Source: Stenotrophomonas sp. SAU14A_NAIMI4_5 (GTDB lineage Bacteria > Pseudomonadota > Gammaproteobacteria > Xanthomonadales > Xanthomonadaceae). From it: a DNA stretch of 64,000 nt. Both the position numbers and the translations under genes were made by a program. The notes under the pieces were generated by a model. The model had not been told where the DNA came from. It saw nothing but the letters and a program-made list of their open reading frames with translations, and did not search any database. This document shows, piece by piece, positions 27,494-38,272 of the stretch. The first letter of the stretch is position 1; each line of letters starts with the position of its first letter. The stretch spans positions 3,460,579-3,524,578 of the forward strand of contig NZ_CP026003.1 of the NCBI RefSeq assembly GCF_003086795.1. The letters are read 5' to 3'.

Positions 27494-28663
27494 TCAGGCA
27501 GCGTTCTTGACAGCTTCAACGATCTTCTTGGCGCCATCGTTGATGTTGTCAGCCGGGATGATGGCCATGCCGCTGTCACGCAGCAGCTGCTTGCCTTCTT
27601 CCACGTTGGTGCCTTCCAGGCGGACCACGACCGGAACCTTGACGCCCACTTCCTTCACGGCGGCAATGATGCCTTCGGCAATCATGTCGCAGCGGACGAT
27701 GCCGCCGAAGATGTTGACGAAGATGCCTTCGACCTTGTCCGAGGACAGGATCAGCTTGAAGGCTTCGATGACGCGCTGCTTGTTGGCACCGCCGCCCACG
27801 TCCAGGAAGTTCGCCGGCTCGCCGCCGTTGAGCTTGATGACGTCCATGGTGGCCATGGCCAGGCCGGCGCCGTTCACCATGCAGCCGATGTTGCCGTCCA
27901 TGGTGACGTAGTTGATGTCCAGCTCCGAAGCGATCACTTCGGTCGGGTCTTCCTGGGTCTTGTCGCGCATGGCGACCAGAGCCTTCTGGCGGAAGGCGGC
28001 GTTGTCGTCGCTGTCGAACTTGCCGTCCAGCGCGTACAGGTTGCCGTCGTCCAGGATGGCCAGCGGGTTGATTTCAACCAGTGCCAGGTCCTTTTCGTTG
28101 AACAGGCGGTACAGGTTCACCATGATGCTGGCGAACTGGCCGGCCTGCTTGGCGGTCAGGCCCAGCTTGAAGCCGAAATCACGGCCGTGGTAACCCTGCA
28201 CGCCTTCGACGAAGTCGACGTTCAGCGAGTGGATCAGCTCCGGGGTTTCAGCTGCGACCTGCTCGATCTCCACGCCGCCTTCCGAAGAAGCGATGTAGGT
28301 GATGGTCTTGGTGCCACGGTCAACCAGCACCGACAGGTACAGTTCCTTGACGATCTCGCCGGCGGTGGTCACCAGCACCAGATTGACCGGCAGTTCAACG
28401 CCTGCGGTCTGGTAGGTGGCCATCTTGGTGCCGAGCATCTTGGCCGCAGCGGCCTTCACGTCGTCAGTGGTCTTGCAGAACTTGACGCCGCCAGCCTTGC
28501 CGCGGCCGCCAGCGTGGATCTGCGCCTTGACCATCCAGGGGCCCTGGCCCAGGGAGTTGGCAGCTTCGACTGCTTCGTCCGGGGTCGCCGCGACCTTGCC
28601 GGCCGGGACCGGGATGCCGTACTCGGCAAGCAGCTGTTTTGACTGGTATTCGTGGAAATTCAT
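27494..28663 (-). CDS. sucC: Succinyl-CoA synthetase, beta subunit
   Basis: The 389-residue protein matches SucC in length and features: an ATP-grasp N-terminal half ([39 protein letters not shown]) and a CoA-ligase C-terminal half ([53 protein letters not shown]). It binds the nucleotide and succinate and works as a heterodimer or heterotetramer with SucD. It leads the two-gene operon. No convincing -35/-10 pair was found in the short upstream region. Confidence 0.97.
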   Translation of the reverse strand: MNFHEYQSKQLLAEYGIPVPAGKVAATPDEAVEAANSLGQGPWMVKAQIHAGGRGKAGGVKFCKTTDDVKAAAAKMLGTKMATYQTAGVELPVNLVLVTTAGEIVKELYLSVLVDRGTKTITYIASSEGGVEIEQVAAETPELIHSLNVDFVEGVQGYHGRDFGFKLGLTAKQAGQFASIMVNLYRLFNEKDLALVEINPLAILDDGNLYALDGKFDSDDNAAFRQKALVAMRDKTQEDPTEVIASELDINYVTMDGNIGCMVNGAGLAMATMDVIKLNGGEPANFLDVGGGANKQRVIEAFKLILSSDKVEGIFVNIFGGIVRCDMIAEGIIAAVKEVGVKVPVVVRLEGTNVEEGKQLLRDSGMAIIPADNINDGAKKIVEAVKNAA

Positions 28664-29097
28664 GCGTCACCGTGGGAATAGGAACGACCGCACGCAATTC
28701 CTCAGGGGCCCCGGCGGGGCGCCGGCATGGACCGCGGCGGGCCCACTATTGTGGCCGAGCCAGCGCCGGGGCGCAAAGAACCCGGGACAAACGGCCAGAC
28801 CCGGCCAGATTTCCACGTTCATTCAGGCAGTTGCGCCGCCCCGGCGGGGTGGGCCCGTGGGCCCGGCCCGGTCCGATTGCGCAGGAAACGGCTTCCACAG
28901 GCCTATACTGGGAGGCGTAGAGTCGAGCTTGCTCGACTGATGTCTGGAGCAGTCGAGCAAGCTCGACTCTACGGAAAACACAGTCGAGCAAGCTCGACTC
29001 TACGGGGCAAGTGTCCGGTGGTCGGGGGAACATCGGGTACGCTGCAGTGCCAACGCCGTCAGATCCAGTTCCAGGCAGCCAGAAGGGGAGTTCCGGC
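28664..29097. other. Intergenic region between divergent sucC and pilS
   Basis: This 434-nt gap contains no convincing gene. The left 250 nt should hold the sucC promoter, and the middle carries the GTAG palindrome cluster listed separately. The right 90 nt includes the ribosome site (GGGGAG) for the GTG start of pilS. Confidence 0.6.
28917..29003. repeat. Three GTAG palindromes upstream of pilS
   Basis: GTAGAGTCGAGC-tt-GCTCGACTG (28917-28939) and two inverted copies, CAGTCGAGC-aa-GCTCGACTCTAC (near 28950-28972 and 28981-29003), lie together. The middle and last copies are separated by GGAAAACA, indicating a local duplication. Confidence 0.85.
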
Positions 29098-30711
29098 GTG
29101 TCACCCAGTGCTTCATTGATCGACCGCATCGAATCGATTCCCCGGCGCGAGCTGTATTTCTTCGCGCTGTACCGCGTGCTGATCGCTTCGGTCATCGCCG
29201 CGCTGCTGTACAGCCCGCTGTCGGCCATGGTCGGCGAAGCGCACCACCCGCGCCTGGCCTACCTGGTCGGGGCCGCCTACCTGGCGCTGTCCCTGCTGCT
29301 GCTGGTGGTGGGCCGCAGCGAGCGCTGGCTGCTGCCGATCGTGGTCACCGGCGTGCTGCTGGACATCATCGCCGCCAGCCTGCTGGCCCACGCCCTGCCC
29401 GGTGCCAGCGCCGGCATCTCGATGTCGCTGCTGTTCAACATCGCCGCCGCGGCCACCCTGCTGCCCCTCAGCTGGGGCCTGGTGCTGGCCCTGGCCGCCA
29501 GCGTCGCCACCGCCGCCGAATACCTGTGGAAGGTGCTGGAGGGCGGTGACCCCACCCGCACCCTGGCCGAACTGGCGATGTTCGCCACCAGCTACCTGGC
29601 CCTGGCCTTCATCAGCTACCAGGTCGGCAACCGCGCGCGCCGCAACCAGCAGCTGGCCAACCAGCGCGGCGATGAAGTGGCCAACCTGTTCCAGATCAAC
29701 GAGCTGATCATCCGCCGCATGCGCACCGGGGTGATCGTCGTCGATGGCGACAACCGCATCACCTTGGCCAACGAGGCCGCGTCGCTGCTGCTGGGTGACA
29801 GCGACGGGGTCGGCGAGAGCGGCCAGCTGGACCTTGCCAGCATCGCCCCCGAACTGGCCCGGCGCCTGAACCGCTGGCGCAACGGCTGGGCCCAGGACGA
29901 ACTGCCGCTGCAGCTCAACCCCGACCAGCCCGAGGTACAGCCGCGGTTTGCCCGCCTGCTGGCCGGCAGCGAGCTGGCCCTGGTCTTCCTGGACGACTCC
30001 AGCGTGGTCTCGCGCCGCGCCGAGTCGCTCACCCTCTCGGCCATGGGCCGCTTCTCGGCCAGCCTGGCGCACGAGATCCGCAACCCGCTGGCGGCCATCA
30101 ACTACGCCGTACAGCTGCTGGAGGAAGGCACCGGCTTCAACGAGAGCGACCGCCGCCTGCTGCAGATCATCCACCAGCAGTGCCAGCGCACCAACGGCAT
30201 CGTCGAGAGCGTGCTGGGCCTGGCCCGGCGCGAGCGCGCCAACCCCGAAAACGTCGACCTGGCCGCCTTCGTGCGCCGCTTCGTGCTGGAGTACAAGCAG
30301 GGCCAGACCCTGGAAACGGACAGCATCGAGCCGATCATCAACGACACCTCGGTGCCCGCCCTGGTCGACACCCGCCACCTCTACCAGGTGCTGACCGTGC
30401 TGGTGCACAACGCGCTGAAGTACGGCCGCATCGGCGAGCAGCCGGCGCGCGTGCGCCTGCGCGTGGCCCAGCATGAGCGCAGCGCGGTGATCGATGTGAT
30501 GGACCGCGGCCCGGGCATCCCTGAGGCCGTGGCTGCGCAGCTGTTCCGCCCCTTCTTCACCACCTCCGAGCACGGCACCGGCCTGGGGCTGTACATCGCC
30601 CGCGAGCTGTGCCGGGCCAACCAGGCGCGCCTGGACTACATCCCCGTGCCGGCCGGCGGTTCCTGCTTCCGCCTGGTCCTTCCCGGCCCGCACGCCCTGC
30701 TTCCGCAGTGA
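29098..30711 (+). CDS. pilS: Type IV pilus sensor histidine kinase PilS
   Basis: The 537-residue kinase has about six N-terminal membrane segments (residues 20-180), a PAS-like region around TGVIVVDGDNRITLANEAA, and a transmitter with H-box SLAHEIRNPLAAINYAVQLL. It ends with N- and G-box regions (HNALKYG, DRGPGIPEAVAAQLFRPFFT, GTGLGLYIAREL). PilS phosphorylates PilR to set pilA expression. The GTG at 29098 is chosen because GGGGAG lies about 7 nt upstream and the next residues (SASLIDRIESIPRRELYFF) look native. It lies 55 nt before pilR on the same strand. Confidence 0.93.
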   Translation: MSPSASLIDRIESIPRRELYFFALYRVLIASVIAALLYSPLSAMVGEAHHPRLAYLVGAAYLALSLLLLVVGRSERWLLPIVVTGVLLDIIAASLLAHALPGASAGISMSLLFNIAAAATLLPLSWGLVLALAASVATAAEYLWKVLEGGDPTRTLAELAMFATSYLALAFISYQVGNRARRNQQLANQRGDEVANLFQINELIIRRMRTGVIVVDGDNRITLANEAASLLLGDSDGVGESGQLDLASIAPELARRLNRWRNGWAQDELPLQLNPDQPEVQPRFARLLAGSELALVFLDDSSVVSRRAESLTLSAMGRFSASLAHEIRNPLAAINYAVQLLEEGTGFNESDRRLLQIIHQQCQRTNGIVESVLGLARRERANPENVDLAAFVRRFVLEYKQGQTLETDSIEPIINDTSVPALVDTRHLYQVLTVLVHNALKYGRIGEQPARVRLRVAQHERSAVIDVMDRGPGIPEAVAAQLFRPFFTTSEHGTGLGLYIARELCRANQARLDYIPVPAGGSCFRLVLPGPHALLPQ

Positions 30712-30766
30712 TCCGCCGCGCCAAACATTTGTCGCTCCCAGCCCCCCTCGTTTATCTTCCCTGCCC

Positions 30767-32140
<1,374 letters not shown>

Positions 32141-32300
32141 GGGGTCGGATCCCTTTCCAAAGGAAGGGGCTCTGACCCCATCCGGATCGCGCCATCCACG
32201 CATGGCGTGGATCTACTGGTGCCGGACCGCGCCATCCACGCATGGCGTGGATCTACATGCCGGGGTCGGATCCCTTTCCGCAGGAAAGGGCTCTGACCCC
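32141..32300. repeat. Two GGGGTCGG repeats flanking two GTAG palindromes
   Basis: Copies 2 and 3 of the GGGGTCGGATCCC palindrome lie at 32141-32179 and 32262-32300. Between them are two copies of ATCCACGC-atg-GCGTGGATCTAC (near 32193-32216 and 32233-32255), each preceded by CGCGCC or CCGCGCC. Two unrelated palindrome families are therefore nested between the convergent pilR and pilB genes. Confidence 0.85.
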
Positions 32301-32307
32301 AACCGCA

Positions 32308-34035
32308 TCAATCCTTGGTAACGCGGTTGATCTCGGCCAGGCTGGTCACGCCCGCCGCTGCCTTCTTCAGTGCCGACTGGCGCAGGTCATTCACCTTGAT
32401 CGCCTGTGCCGCCTCGGCAATCTGCAGCGCATTGCCACCGGCCAGGATGATCGTCGAGATCTCGTCGGTCATCGGCATCACCTGGTAGATACCAGTACGG
32501 CCCTTGTAGCCCTCGGTGCACTCGTCGCAGCCCACCGCTTCGTACAGCTGGATGCCGGCATCGAGCTGCTCCTGGGTGAAGCCCTCGGCCAGCAGCGCAT
32601 GGGCGGGCAGATTGGTCAGCCGCTTGCAGTTGCTGCACAGCCGTCGTGCCAGTCGCTGCGCGATCACCAGGGTCACCGAGCTGGTGATGTTGTATGGCGC
32701 GATGCCCATGTTCATCAGGCGCGCGATGGTCTGCGGCGCGTCATTGGTATGCAGCGTGGACAGCACCATGTGACCGGTCTGCGCCGCCTTGATCGCGATC
32801 TCGGCCGTTTCCAGGTCGCGGATTTCGCCGACCATGATGATGTCCGGATCCTGTCGCAGGAACGAGCGCAGCGCGGCGGCAAAGGTCATGCCGCGCTTGT
32901 TGTTCTGCTGCACCTGGTTGACGCCGGGCAGTCGGATTTCCACCGGGTCTTCCGCGGTGGAGATATTGCGGGTCTCGTCGTTGAGGATGCCCAGCGCCGT
33001 ATACAGCGACACGGTCTTACCCGAACCGGTCGGGCCGGTCACCAGCACCATGCCGTAGGGCTTGTGGATCGCATCCAGGAACAGCTTCTGCTGGTCCGGC
33101 TCGTAACCCAGCTTGTCGATGCCGAGCTTGGCCGCGCTGCCGTCAAGGATACGCAGCACCACCTTCTCGCCGAACAACGTCGGCAAGGTGCTGACGCGGA
33201 AGTCGATCTGCTTGGTCTTGGACAGATTCAGCTTGATGCGTCCGTCCTGCGGCACACGCTTTTCGGCGATATCCAGCTGCGCCATCACCTTCAGGCGCGC
33301 GGCGATGCGCTGGTTCAACTTGACCGGCGCGCGCGCGACCATCTTCAGCAGGCCGTCGATGCGCAGGCGCACGCGGTAATCATCTTCGTAGGGCTCGAAG
33401 TGGATGTCCGATGCGCCCTTGCGGATCGCGTCGACCAGCACCTTGTTGACGAACTTGACCACCGGGGTGTCGTCGCCCTTGGCGTCGATGCCGCTGTCGC
33501 TGGCGGACATGTCCTCGTCGCCGCCAGAGACGTCGAGGTTGGCCATAGCCTCATCATCACCACCGAGCGCGTCGCCCATGGTGTCGTGACTGGCGTGCCA
33601 CTGTTCCAGGGTGCGCCGGATCTGGTCCTCATCGATCAGGATCGGCTCCACCACCAGGTTGGTATGGAACTTGATCTCATCCAGCGAGTGGGTCGGGTTG
33701 CTGGTGCCGACGAACAGCCGGCCGCCGCGCTTGAACAGCGGAAGCACGTTGTGCTTGCGGAGCAGCTCCTCGCTGACCAGCGACATCGCATTCTGGCTAG
33801 CATCGAACGTGGACACGTCGTACAGCGGCATGCCGAACTCGACCGAATTGGCTGCGGCCAGCTGAGCGGCGCTCACCAGCTTGTTCTGGGCGAACCAGGT
33901 CGGAAGCGGCTGCTTGGCCGCTGCGGCCTTGGCCATCGCGTCTCGGGCGGCGACTTCATCCAGCGCGCCGTCTTGGACCAGGCGGCGGGCCAGGCCGGTG
34001 ATGCCGACGAGGTTGGCGTTAACAACTGTATTCAT
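32308..34035 (-). CDS. pilB: Type IV pilus assembly ATPase PilB
   Basis: The 575-residue protein has the GspE/PilB layout: an N-terminal MshEN-like region (DEVAARDAMAKAAAAKQPL, NSVEFGMPLYDVSTFD), then the secretion ATPase with Walker A GPTGSGKTVSLYTALG, Asp box, and Walker B PDIIMVGEIRDLETAEI. Near the end a four-cysteine metal site is visible (CSNC, then CDEC). PilB powers pilus extension at the inner membrane. It lies downstream of the two pilin genes on the same strand and points toward pilR. Pilus genes on both strands bracket the pilin locus. Confidence 0.95.
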   Translation of the reverse strand: MNTVVNANLVGITGLARRLVQDGALDEVAARDAMAKAAAAKQPLPTWFAQNKLVSAAQLAAANSVEFGMPLYDVSTFDASQNAMSLVSEELLRKHNVLPLFKRGGRLFVGTSNPTHSLDEIKFHTNLVVEPILIDEDQIRRTLEQWHASHDTMGDALGGDDEAMANLDVSGGDEDMSASDSGIDAKGDDTPVVKFVNKVLVDAIRKGASDIHFEPYEDDYRVRLRIDGLLKMVARAPVKLNQRIAARLKVMAQLDIAEKRVPQDGRIKLNLSKTKQIDFRVSTLPTLFGEKVVLRILDGSAAKLGIDKLGYEPDQQKLFLDAIHKPYGMVLVTGPTGSGKTVSLYTALGILNDETRNISTAEDPVEIRLPGVNQVQQNNKRGMTFAAALRSFLRQDPDIIMVGEIRDLETAEIAIKAAQTGHMVLSTLHTNDAPQTIARLMNMGIAPYNITSSVTLVIAQRLARRLCSNCKRLTNLPAHALLAEGFTQEQLDAGIQLYEAVGCDECTEGYKGRTGIYQVMPMTDEISTIILAGGNALQIAEAAQAIKVNDLRQSALKKAAAGVTSLAEINRVTKD

Positions 34036-34128
34036 CTGTGCACTCCTACTCCCCTGCGCAGGTTACCGGACTGCCAACGGTTGGAAAACAGGCAATTCCA
34101 AACCCGATAGCCTGCCAGCGCAGCCGTT

Positions 34129-34545
34129 TCAGGGGGACCGACAGATCGATGGCACGTGGCGTGAACTACCGGCCTCGATCCGGCAGGCCCAGACCAGTAT
34201 TCCGTCGCTGTTTAGGGCCGGGGTGAATTCCAGCGAAAGGCCCCCCGCTACTGCGGTCGTCTGCACGCTCAGTACTCCATTGCCGCTGCATGAAAGAGCC
34301 GCGACGTTGGCGGTCGCGGCGGGCAGGGCCGGAACGTCCGCGCAGGCGCGGGCATCAAGTTCACCGTGGGCCTCGACGTTTTCCTCCACTGCGATCTTGA
34401 ACGGCGCCGTCAAGGCAATCCCCTCAGACACACGTGCCCGCACGGTGTAGTCGCGATAAGCGACCAATGCGACGGCTGCAAGGATGGCAATGATCGCAAT
34501 GACGATCATCAGTTCGATCAAGGTAAACCCCGTTTGTCGCTTCAT
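34129..34545 (-). CDS. Type IV pilin, second copy
   Basis: The 138-residue prepilin has a short leader cut after Gly (MKRQTG) before the typical [21 protein letters not shown] helix, so it is a PilD substrate. The C-terminal pair of cysteines needed for the pilin D-loop is present ([20 protein letters not shown]). GGGGGAG lies just before the ATG at 34545. Compared with pilA upstream, it has a different globular head and a second cysteine pair in the middle ([14 protein letters not shown]). It follows the pilA terminator and shows no promoter of its own, so it may be expressed by read-through as a minor or alternative pilin. Confidence 0.88.
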   Translation of the reverse strand: MKRQTGFTLIELMIVIAIIAILAAVALVAYRDYTVRARVSEGIALTAPFKIAVEENVEAHGELDARACADVPALPAATANVAALSCSGNGVLSVQTTAVAGGLSLEFTPALNSDGILVWACRIEAGSSRHVPSICRSP

Positions 34546-34603
34546 CACTCCCCCAAGATCCCCATTTCCTGAGAAGTGGCCCTCCTTAAGGGCCGACATA
34601 AAA

Positions 34604-34630
34604 AAAAGGCCCCGCTGCGCGGGGCCTTTT
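34604..34630 (-). terminator. Intrinsic terminator after pilA
   Basis: On the minus strand AAAAGGCCCCGC-gca-GCGGGGCCTTTT is followed by TTTATG. The 12-bp stem and U-tract lie 20 nt after the pilA stop and 59 nt before the second pilin start, so most transcripts should end between the two pilins. Confidence 0.9.
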
Positions 34631-34649
34631 ATACAACCATACTAACTGA

Positions 34650-35099
34650 TCAGGCAGCGGGAGCAGCAGCACCCTTGGTACGGCAGCTGGCCGGCACGTG
34701 CTTGGACTCACCAGTGGTGTAGCTGCAGGCCCAAGTGATCGGCGAGTCCTTGTCGGCCTGAGTCGGGGTCAGGACCAGGGTCGGATCAGCCGCCGCGCCG
34801 GTGTCCTTGGTTTCGATAGTAATCACGCCATTGGCAATAGTCACTGCCTTGACATTGGTCGTCTGCTTGCTCGCAAAACCAGCGGCATCGTTGTTGGTCA
34901 CGGACGTAGCCAGGATACCCTGAGCCTGTGCGGTTTCGGCGACGGCCAGCTTGGCGGCGTCAGCCTGGACGATACCTTCCGACACCTTGGCGCGGATGGT
35001 GTAGTCCTGGTAGGCCGGCAGCGCGATGGCGGCCAGGATCGCGATGATCGCAACGACGATCATCAGTTCGATAAGGGTGAAGCCCTTCTGGTTCTTCAT
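34650..35099 (-). CDS. pilA: Major type IV pilin PilA
   Basis: The 149-residue prepilin has a six-residue leader (MKNQKG) followed by [20 protein letters not shown], with Glu5 of the mature protein present. An alpha-1 spine ([16 protein letters not shown]) follows, and the C-terminal disulfide loop carries two cysteines ([19 protein letters not shown]). The tail ends with an Ala-rich extension. It is the likely major subunit because it has the sigma-54 promoter and a strong terminator. Pilin genes, pilB, pilC, pilD and the PilS/PilR regulator are all within 9 kb. Confidence 0.94.
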   Translation of the reverse strand: MKNQKGFTLIELMIVVAIIAILAAIALPAYQDYTIRAKVSEGIVQADAAKLAVAETAQAQGILATSVTNNDAAGFASKQTTNVKAVTIANGVITIETKDTGAAADPTLVLTPTQADKDSPITWACSYTTGESKHVPASCRTKGAAAPAA

Positions 35100-35456
35100 G
35101 TGTACATCCCCAAGATAGATGGTGGTTGAGTTCAGTGCGCCGGAGCGGTCCGGCCAACAGCCGGCTGAGCAGGTCCTGCGCCCTGCAGGTGGATCAACGC
35201 AGGTTGCGTGCCAACCCCGGCACGCCTCCCCCTGAATTTCCCCGGTGCCAATGATGGCAGCAAATTCTTGTATGTGAAGCCCCCTGAACACGAAATGCGA
35301 TGGACCCGGCAATGTGACGCAGTGCGTCACCTCCTGCCCCAGCGCGCCGAAAACCCTGCGGCACGTCACGTTGGCACCCCCCACGAATGGCCCGGAACCG
35401 GCTAACATCCCCGGTCATGATGCCCGCCTGGGGATGGCGGGCCTTGGGGAGCCAAC
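35100..35456. other. Divergent regulatory region between pilA and pilC
   Basis: The 357-nt region holds the pilA sigma-54 promoter at 35198-35213, an 87-nt or so untranslated leader toward pilA, and more than 150 nt where PilR would bind upstream. Toward pilC a GGGGAG ribosome site is clear. A TTGGCAC sequence at 35371 lacks the needed GC at -12. No gene is supported in it. Confidence 0.65.
35198..35213 (-). promoter_or_regulatory. Sigma-54 (RpoN) promoter of pilA
   Basis: The minus strand reads TGGCACGCAACCTGCG, a GG-N10-GC match to the -24/-12 consensus TGGCACG-N4-TTGC with one mismatch next to the -12 GC. It lies 99-114 nt upstream of the pilA ATG, giving a transcript start near 35186. 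PilR, encoded 3-4 kb away, is the expected activator. Confidence 0.85.
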
Positions 35457-36716
35457 ATGTCTGTGAGCCGCAGTGCGATCAAGAAAGAGCCCGTGGCGCG
35501 TAGCACCACGGAGCTGCAGCCGTTTGTCTGGGAGGGGACCGACAAGCGGGGCGTGAAAATGAAGGGCGAGCAGCTGGCCAAGAACGCCAACCTGCTCCGT
35601 GCAGAACTGCGCCGCCAGGGGATCAACCCCGGCCAGGTCAAGGTCAAGCCCAAGCCGCTGTTTGGTGCCGCCGGCGCCCGCATCGGCCCGAAGGACATCG
35701 CCTTCTTCAGCCGGCAGATGGCCACGATGATGAAATCCGGTGTGCCGATCGTGTCGGCGCTGGAGATCATCGGCAGCGGACACAAGAATCCGCGGATGAA
35801 AAAGATGGTCGACACCATCCGCACCGATATCGAAGGCGGTTCCTCGCTGCACGAAGCTATCAGCAAGCACCCTGTGCAATTCGATGAGCTCTACCGCAAC
35901 CTTGTGCGCGCTGGTGAAGGCGCGGGCGTTCTGGAAACCGTGCTGGATACGGTGGCCACCTACAAGGAAAACATGGAAGCCCTGAAGGGCAAGATCAAGA
36001 AGGCCATGTTCTACCCGGCCATGATCGTCCTCGTGGCCTTTGTCGTTTCTGCCATTCTGTTGATGTTCGTGGTGCCGCAGTTCGAGGAGGTATTCAAGAG
36101 CTTCGGCGCGGACCTGCCAGCATTCACCCAGATGATCGTGGCCGCTTCGCGATTCATGATGTCCTGGTGGTGGGCGCTCCTGATCGTGCTCGGCGGTGGC
36201 GGCGTCGGCCTGTTCATGGCCTATCAGCGCTCACCAAAGATGCAGCACACGTTCGACAGGTTGATCCTGAAGGTGCCGGTGATCGGGCAGATCATCAACA
36301 ACAGCTCCATTGCCCGCTTCGCCCGCACCACCGCCGTTACCTTCAAGGCCGGCGTGCCCCTGGTGGAAGCCTTGGGCATCGTGGCCGGCGCCACCGGCAA
36401 CAAGGTCTACGAAGAGGCCGTGCTGCGCATGCGCGACGACGTGTCGGTCGGCTACCCGGTCAACATGGCCATGAAGCAGACCAACATCTTCCCGCACATG
36501 GTCATCCAGATGACCGGCATCGGTGAAGAGGCTGGCGCCCTGGACACCATGCTGTTCAAGGTGGCCGAGTACTATGAGCAGGAAGTCAACAATGCCGTAG
36601 ACGCCTTGAGCAGCCTGCTGGAACCGATGATCATGGTGTTCATCGGTACCATTGTCGGCGGCATCGTCATCGGCATGTACCTGCCCATCTTCAAACTCGG
36701 CGCCGTCGTCGGCTAA
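35457..36716 (+). CDS. pilC: Type IV pilus inner-membrane platform protein PilC
   Basis: The 419-residue protein has two GspF domains, each ending in membrane segments. Recognisable parts are LRRQGINPGQVKVKPK, the DIAFFSRQMATMMKSGVPIVSAL helix, VRAGEGAGVLETVL, and in the second half FARTTAVTFKAGVPLVEALG and IGEEAGALDTMLFKVAEYYEQEV. Membrane helices are near 190-215, 240-265 and 390-412. PilC couples the PilB/PilT motors to pilin movement. GGGGAG lies just before the ATG. pilD follows after 8 nt. Confidence 0.95.
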   Translation: MSVSRSAIKKEPVARSTTELQPFVWEGTDKRGVKMKGEQLAKNANLLRAELRRQGINPGQVKVKPKPLFGAAGARIGPKDIAFFSRQMATMMKSGVPIVSALEIIGSGHKNPRMKKMVDTIRTDIEGGSSLHEAISKHPVQFDELYRNLVRAGEGAGVLETVLDTVATYKENMEALKGKIKKAMFYPAMIVLVAFVVSAILLMFVVPQFEEVFKSFGADLPAFTQMIVAASRFMMSWWWALLIVLGGGGVGLFMAYQRSPKMQHTFDRLILKVPVIGQIINNSSIARFARTTAVTFKAGVPLVEALGIVAGATGNKVYEEAVLRMRDDVSVGYPVNMAMKQTNIFPHMVIQMTGIGEEAGALDTMLFKVAEYYEQEVNNAVDALSSLLEPMIMVFIGTIVGGIVIGMYLPIFKLGAVVG

Positions 36717-36724
36717 AGGTAACA

Positions 36725-37588
36725 ATGGCATTTCTCGACCAGCATCCCGGCCTCGGCTACCCCGCCGCGGCCGCCCTGGGGCTGCTACTGGGCAGTTTCC
36801 TCAACGTGGTCATCCTGCGCCTGCCCAAGCGGATGATGTGGGAGTGGAAGCGCGAGGCCCGCGAGGTCCTGGAGCAGCCGGACATCTACGACCCGCCACC
36901 ACCGGGCATCGTGGTCGAGCCGTCGCATTGCCCGCACTGCAAGCACAAGCTGTCCTGGTACGAGAACATCCCGCTGTTCAGCTGGATCGTCCAGGGCGGC
37001 AAGTGCCGCCACTGCAAAGCCCCCATCTCCATCCAGTACCCGCTGGTGGAAGCGCTGACTGCGGTGATGGTGCTGGGCTGCGTCTGGCAGTTCGGCTTCG
37101 GCTGGCAGGGCTTTGGCGCGATCGTGCTGACCTGCTTCCTGATCGCCCTGTCGGGTATCGACCTGCGCACGCAGTACCTGCCGGACCAGATCACCCTGCC
37201 GCTGATGTGGCTGGGCCTGGTCGGGAGCATGGACAACCTGTACATGCCGGCCAAACCGGCCCTGATCGGTGCCGCGGCGGGCTTCCTTGTGCTGTGGATC
37301 GTGGCCAGGGCCTACAAACTGGTGACCAACCGCGATGGCATGGGCGGCGGCGATGCCAAGCTGCTGGCCGCTCTGGGCGCCTGGTGCGGGTTGAAGGGCA
37401 TCCTGCCCATCATCCTGCTGTCGTCGATATTGGGTGCCGTCATCGGCTCGATCTGGCTGTACACCCGAGGCCGCGACAAGGCCACGCCAATCCCGTTCGG
37501 CCCTTACCTGGCGCTGGCTGGCTGGGTGTACTTCATGTGGGGCGAGCCGGTGGTGAACCAGTACCTGGTCATGAGCGGGCTGCGCTGA
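36725..37588 (+). CDS. pilD: Prepilin peptidase / N-methyltransferase PilD
   Basis: The 287-residue membrane protein carries the N-terminal methyltransferase region with two CxxC pairs (HCPHCKHK and CRHCKAP, around residues 68-100). The TFPP aspartyl-protease residues are in SGIDLRTQYLPD and GGGDAKLLAALG. It cleaves the leaders of both pilins and N-methylates the new phenylalanine. AAAGG precedes the ATG, 8 nt after pilC. coaE starts 10 nt later, the widespread pilC-pilD-coaE order. Confidence 0.95.
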   Translation: MAFLDQHPGLGYPAAAALGLLLGSFLNVVILRLPKRMMWEWKREAREVLEQPDIYDPPPPGIVVEPSHCPHCKHKLSWYENIPLFSWIVQGGKCRHCKAPISIQYPLVEALTAVMVLGCVWQFGFGWQGFGAIVLTCFLIALSGIDLRTQYLPDQITLPLMWLGLVGSMDNLYMPAKPALIGAAAGFLVLWIVARAYKLVTNRDGMGGGDAKLLAALGAWCGLKGILPIILLSSILGAVIGSIWLYTRGRDKATPIPFGPYLALAGWVYFMWGEPVVNQYLVMSGLR

Positions 37589-37598
37589 CGCTGCCGCC

Positions 37599-38210
37599 AT
37601 GAGCCGTTATGTGGTCGGCCTGACCGGCGGCATCGCCGCCGGCAAGAGCGAGGTGACCCGGCGCTTCGAGGCGCTGGGGATCGTGGTGGCCGACGCGGAC
37701 CTGGCCGCCCGCGCCGTGGTCGCGGCCGGGAGCCCGGCCCTGGCCATGATCGCCGAACGCTTTGGTGCTGCCATGCTGCTGGCCGATGGCAGCCTGGACC
37801 GGGCCCGCCTGCGGGCCCATGTATTCGCTGATCCTGCCGAACGGGTCGCCCTGGAGGCGATCACCCACCCGGCGATCCGGCGCTTGATGCAGCAGCAGTG
37901 CGAGCAGGCGGCCAGCCCCTATGCACTGGCCGCCATTCCCTTGCTGACCGAGGTCGGCGGCCGCCAGGCCTACCCCTGGCTGGACCGGATCCTGCTGGTT
38001 GATGCGCCCGAAGCGGTGCAGCACGCGCGGTTGATGCAGCGCGACGGCATCGATGCTGCCCTGGCTGACAGGATGATTGCCGCCCAAGCCAGCCGGGCAC
38101 AGCGCCAAGCACTGGCCGATGACGTGGTGGTCAACGACGGCCATCCCGATGACCTGCAGGCGCAGGTGGAAGCGCTGCACGCGCGGTATCTGCAGCTCGC
38201 CTCGACCTAA
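37599..38210 (+). CDS. coaE: Dephospho-CoA kinase CoaE
   Basis: The 203-residue kinase begins YVVGLTGGIAAGKSEVTRRF, a P-loop at residues about 8-16 with the LTGGI(A/G)xGKS signature of CoaE. VVVADADLAARAVV follows, and later PLLTEVGG and VDAPEAVQHARLMQRDG. It adds the 3'-phosphate in the last step of coenzyme A synthesis. It is co-transcribed with pilC-pilD, a very common but functionally unexplained linkage in gammaproteobacteria. Confidence 0.95.
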   Translation: MSRYVVGLTGGIAAGKSEVTRRFEALGIVVADADLAARAVVAAGSPALAMIAERFGAAMLLADGSLDRARLRAHVFADPAERVALEAITHPAIRRLMQQQCEQAASPYALAAIPLLTEVGGRQAYPWLDRILLVDAPEAVQHARLMQRDGIDAALADRMIAAQASRAQRQALADDVVVNDGHPDDLQAQVEALHARYLQLAST

Positions 38211-38272
38211 GGCGCTGGCAACCGCCTAGCTGTAACCCCGCAGACACACACCGTCTTCTCACGCGCCTCGCT

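Noticed and set aside
26465..28642. 725-codon plus-strand frame opposite sucC and sucD
   Set aside because: Antisense shadow; sucCD are full-length and highly conserved.
35371..35386. Sigma-54 promoter for pilC (TTGGCAC...)
   Set aside because: The required GC at -12 is GA at the right spacing, unlike the good match before pilA.
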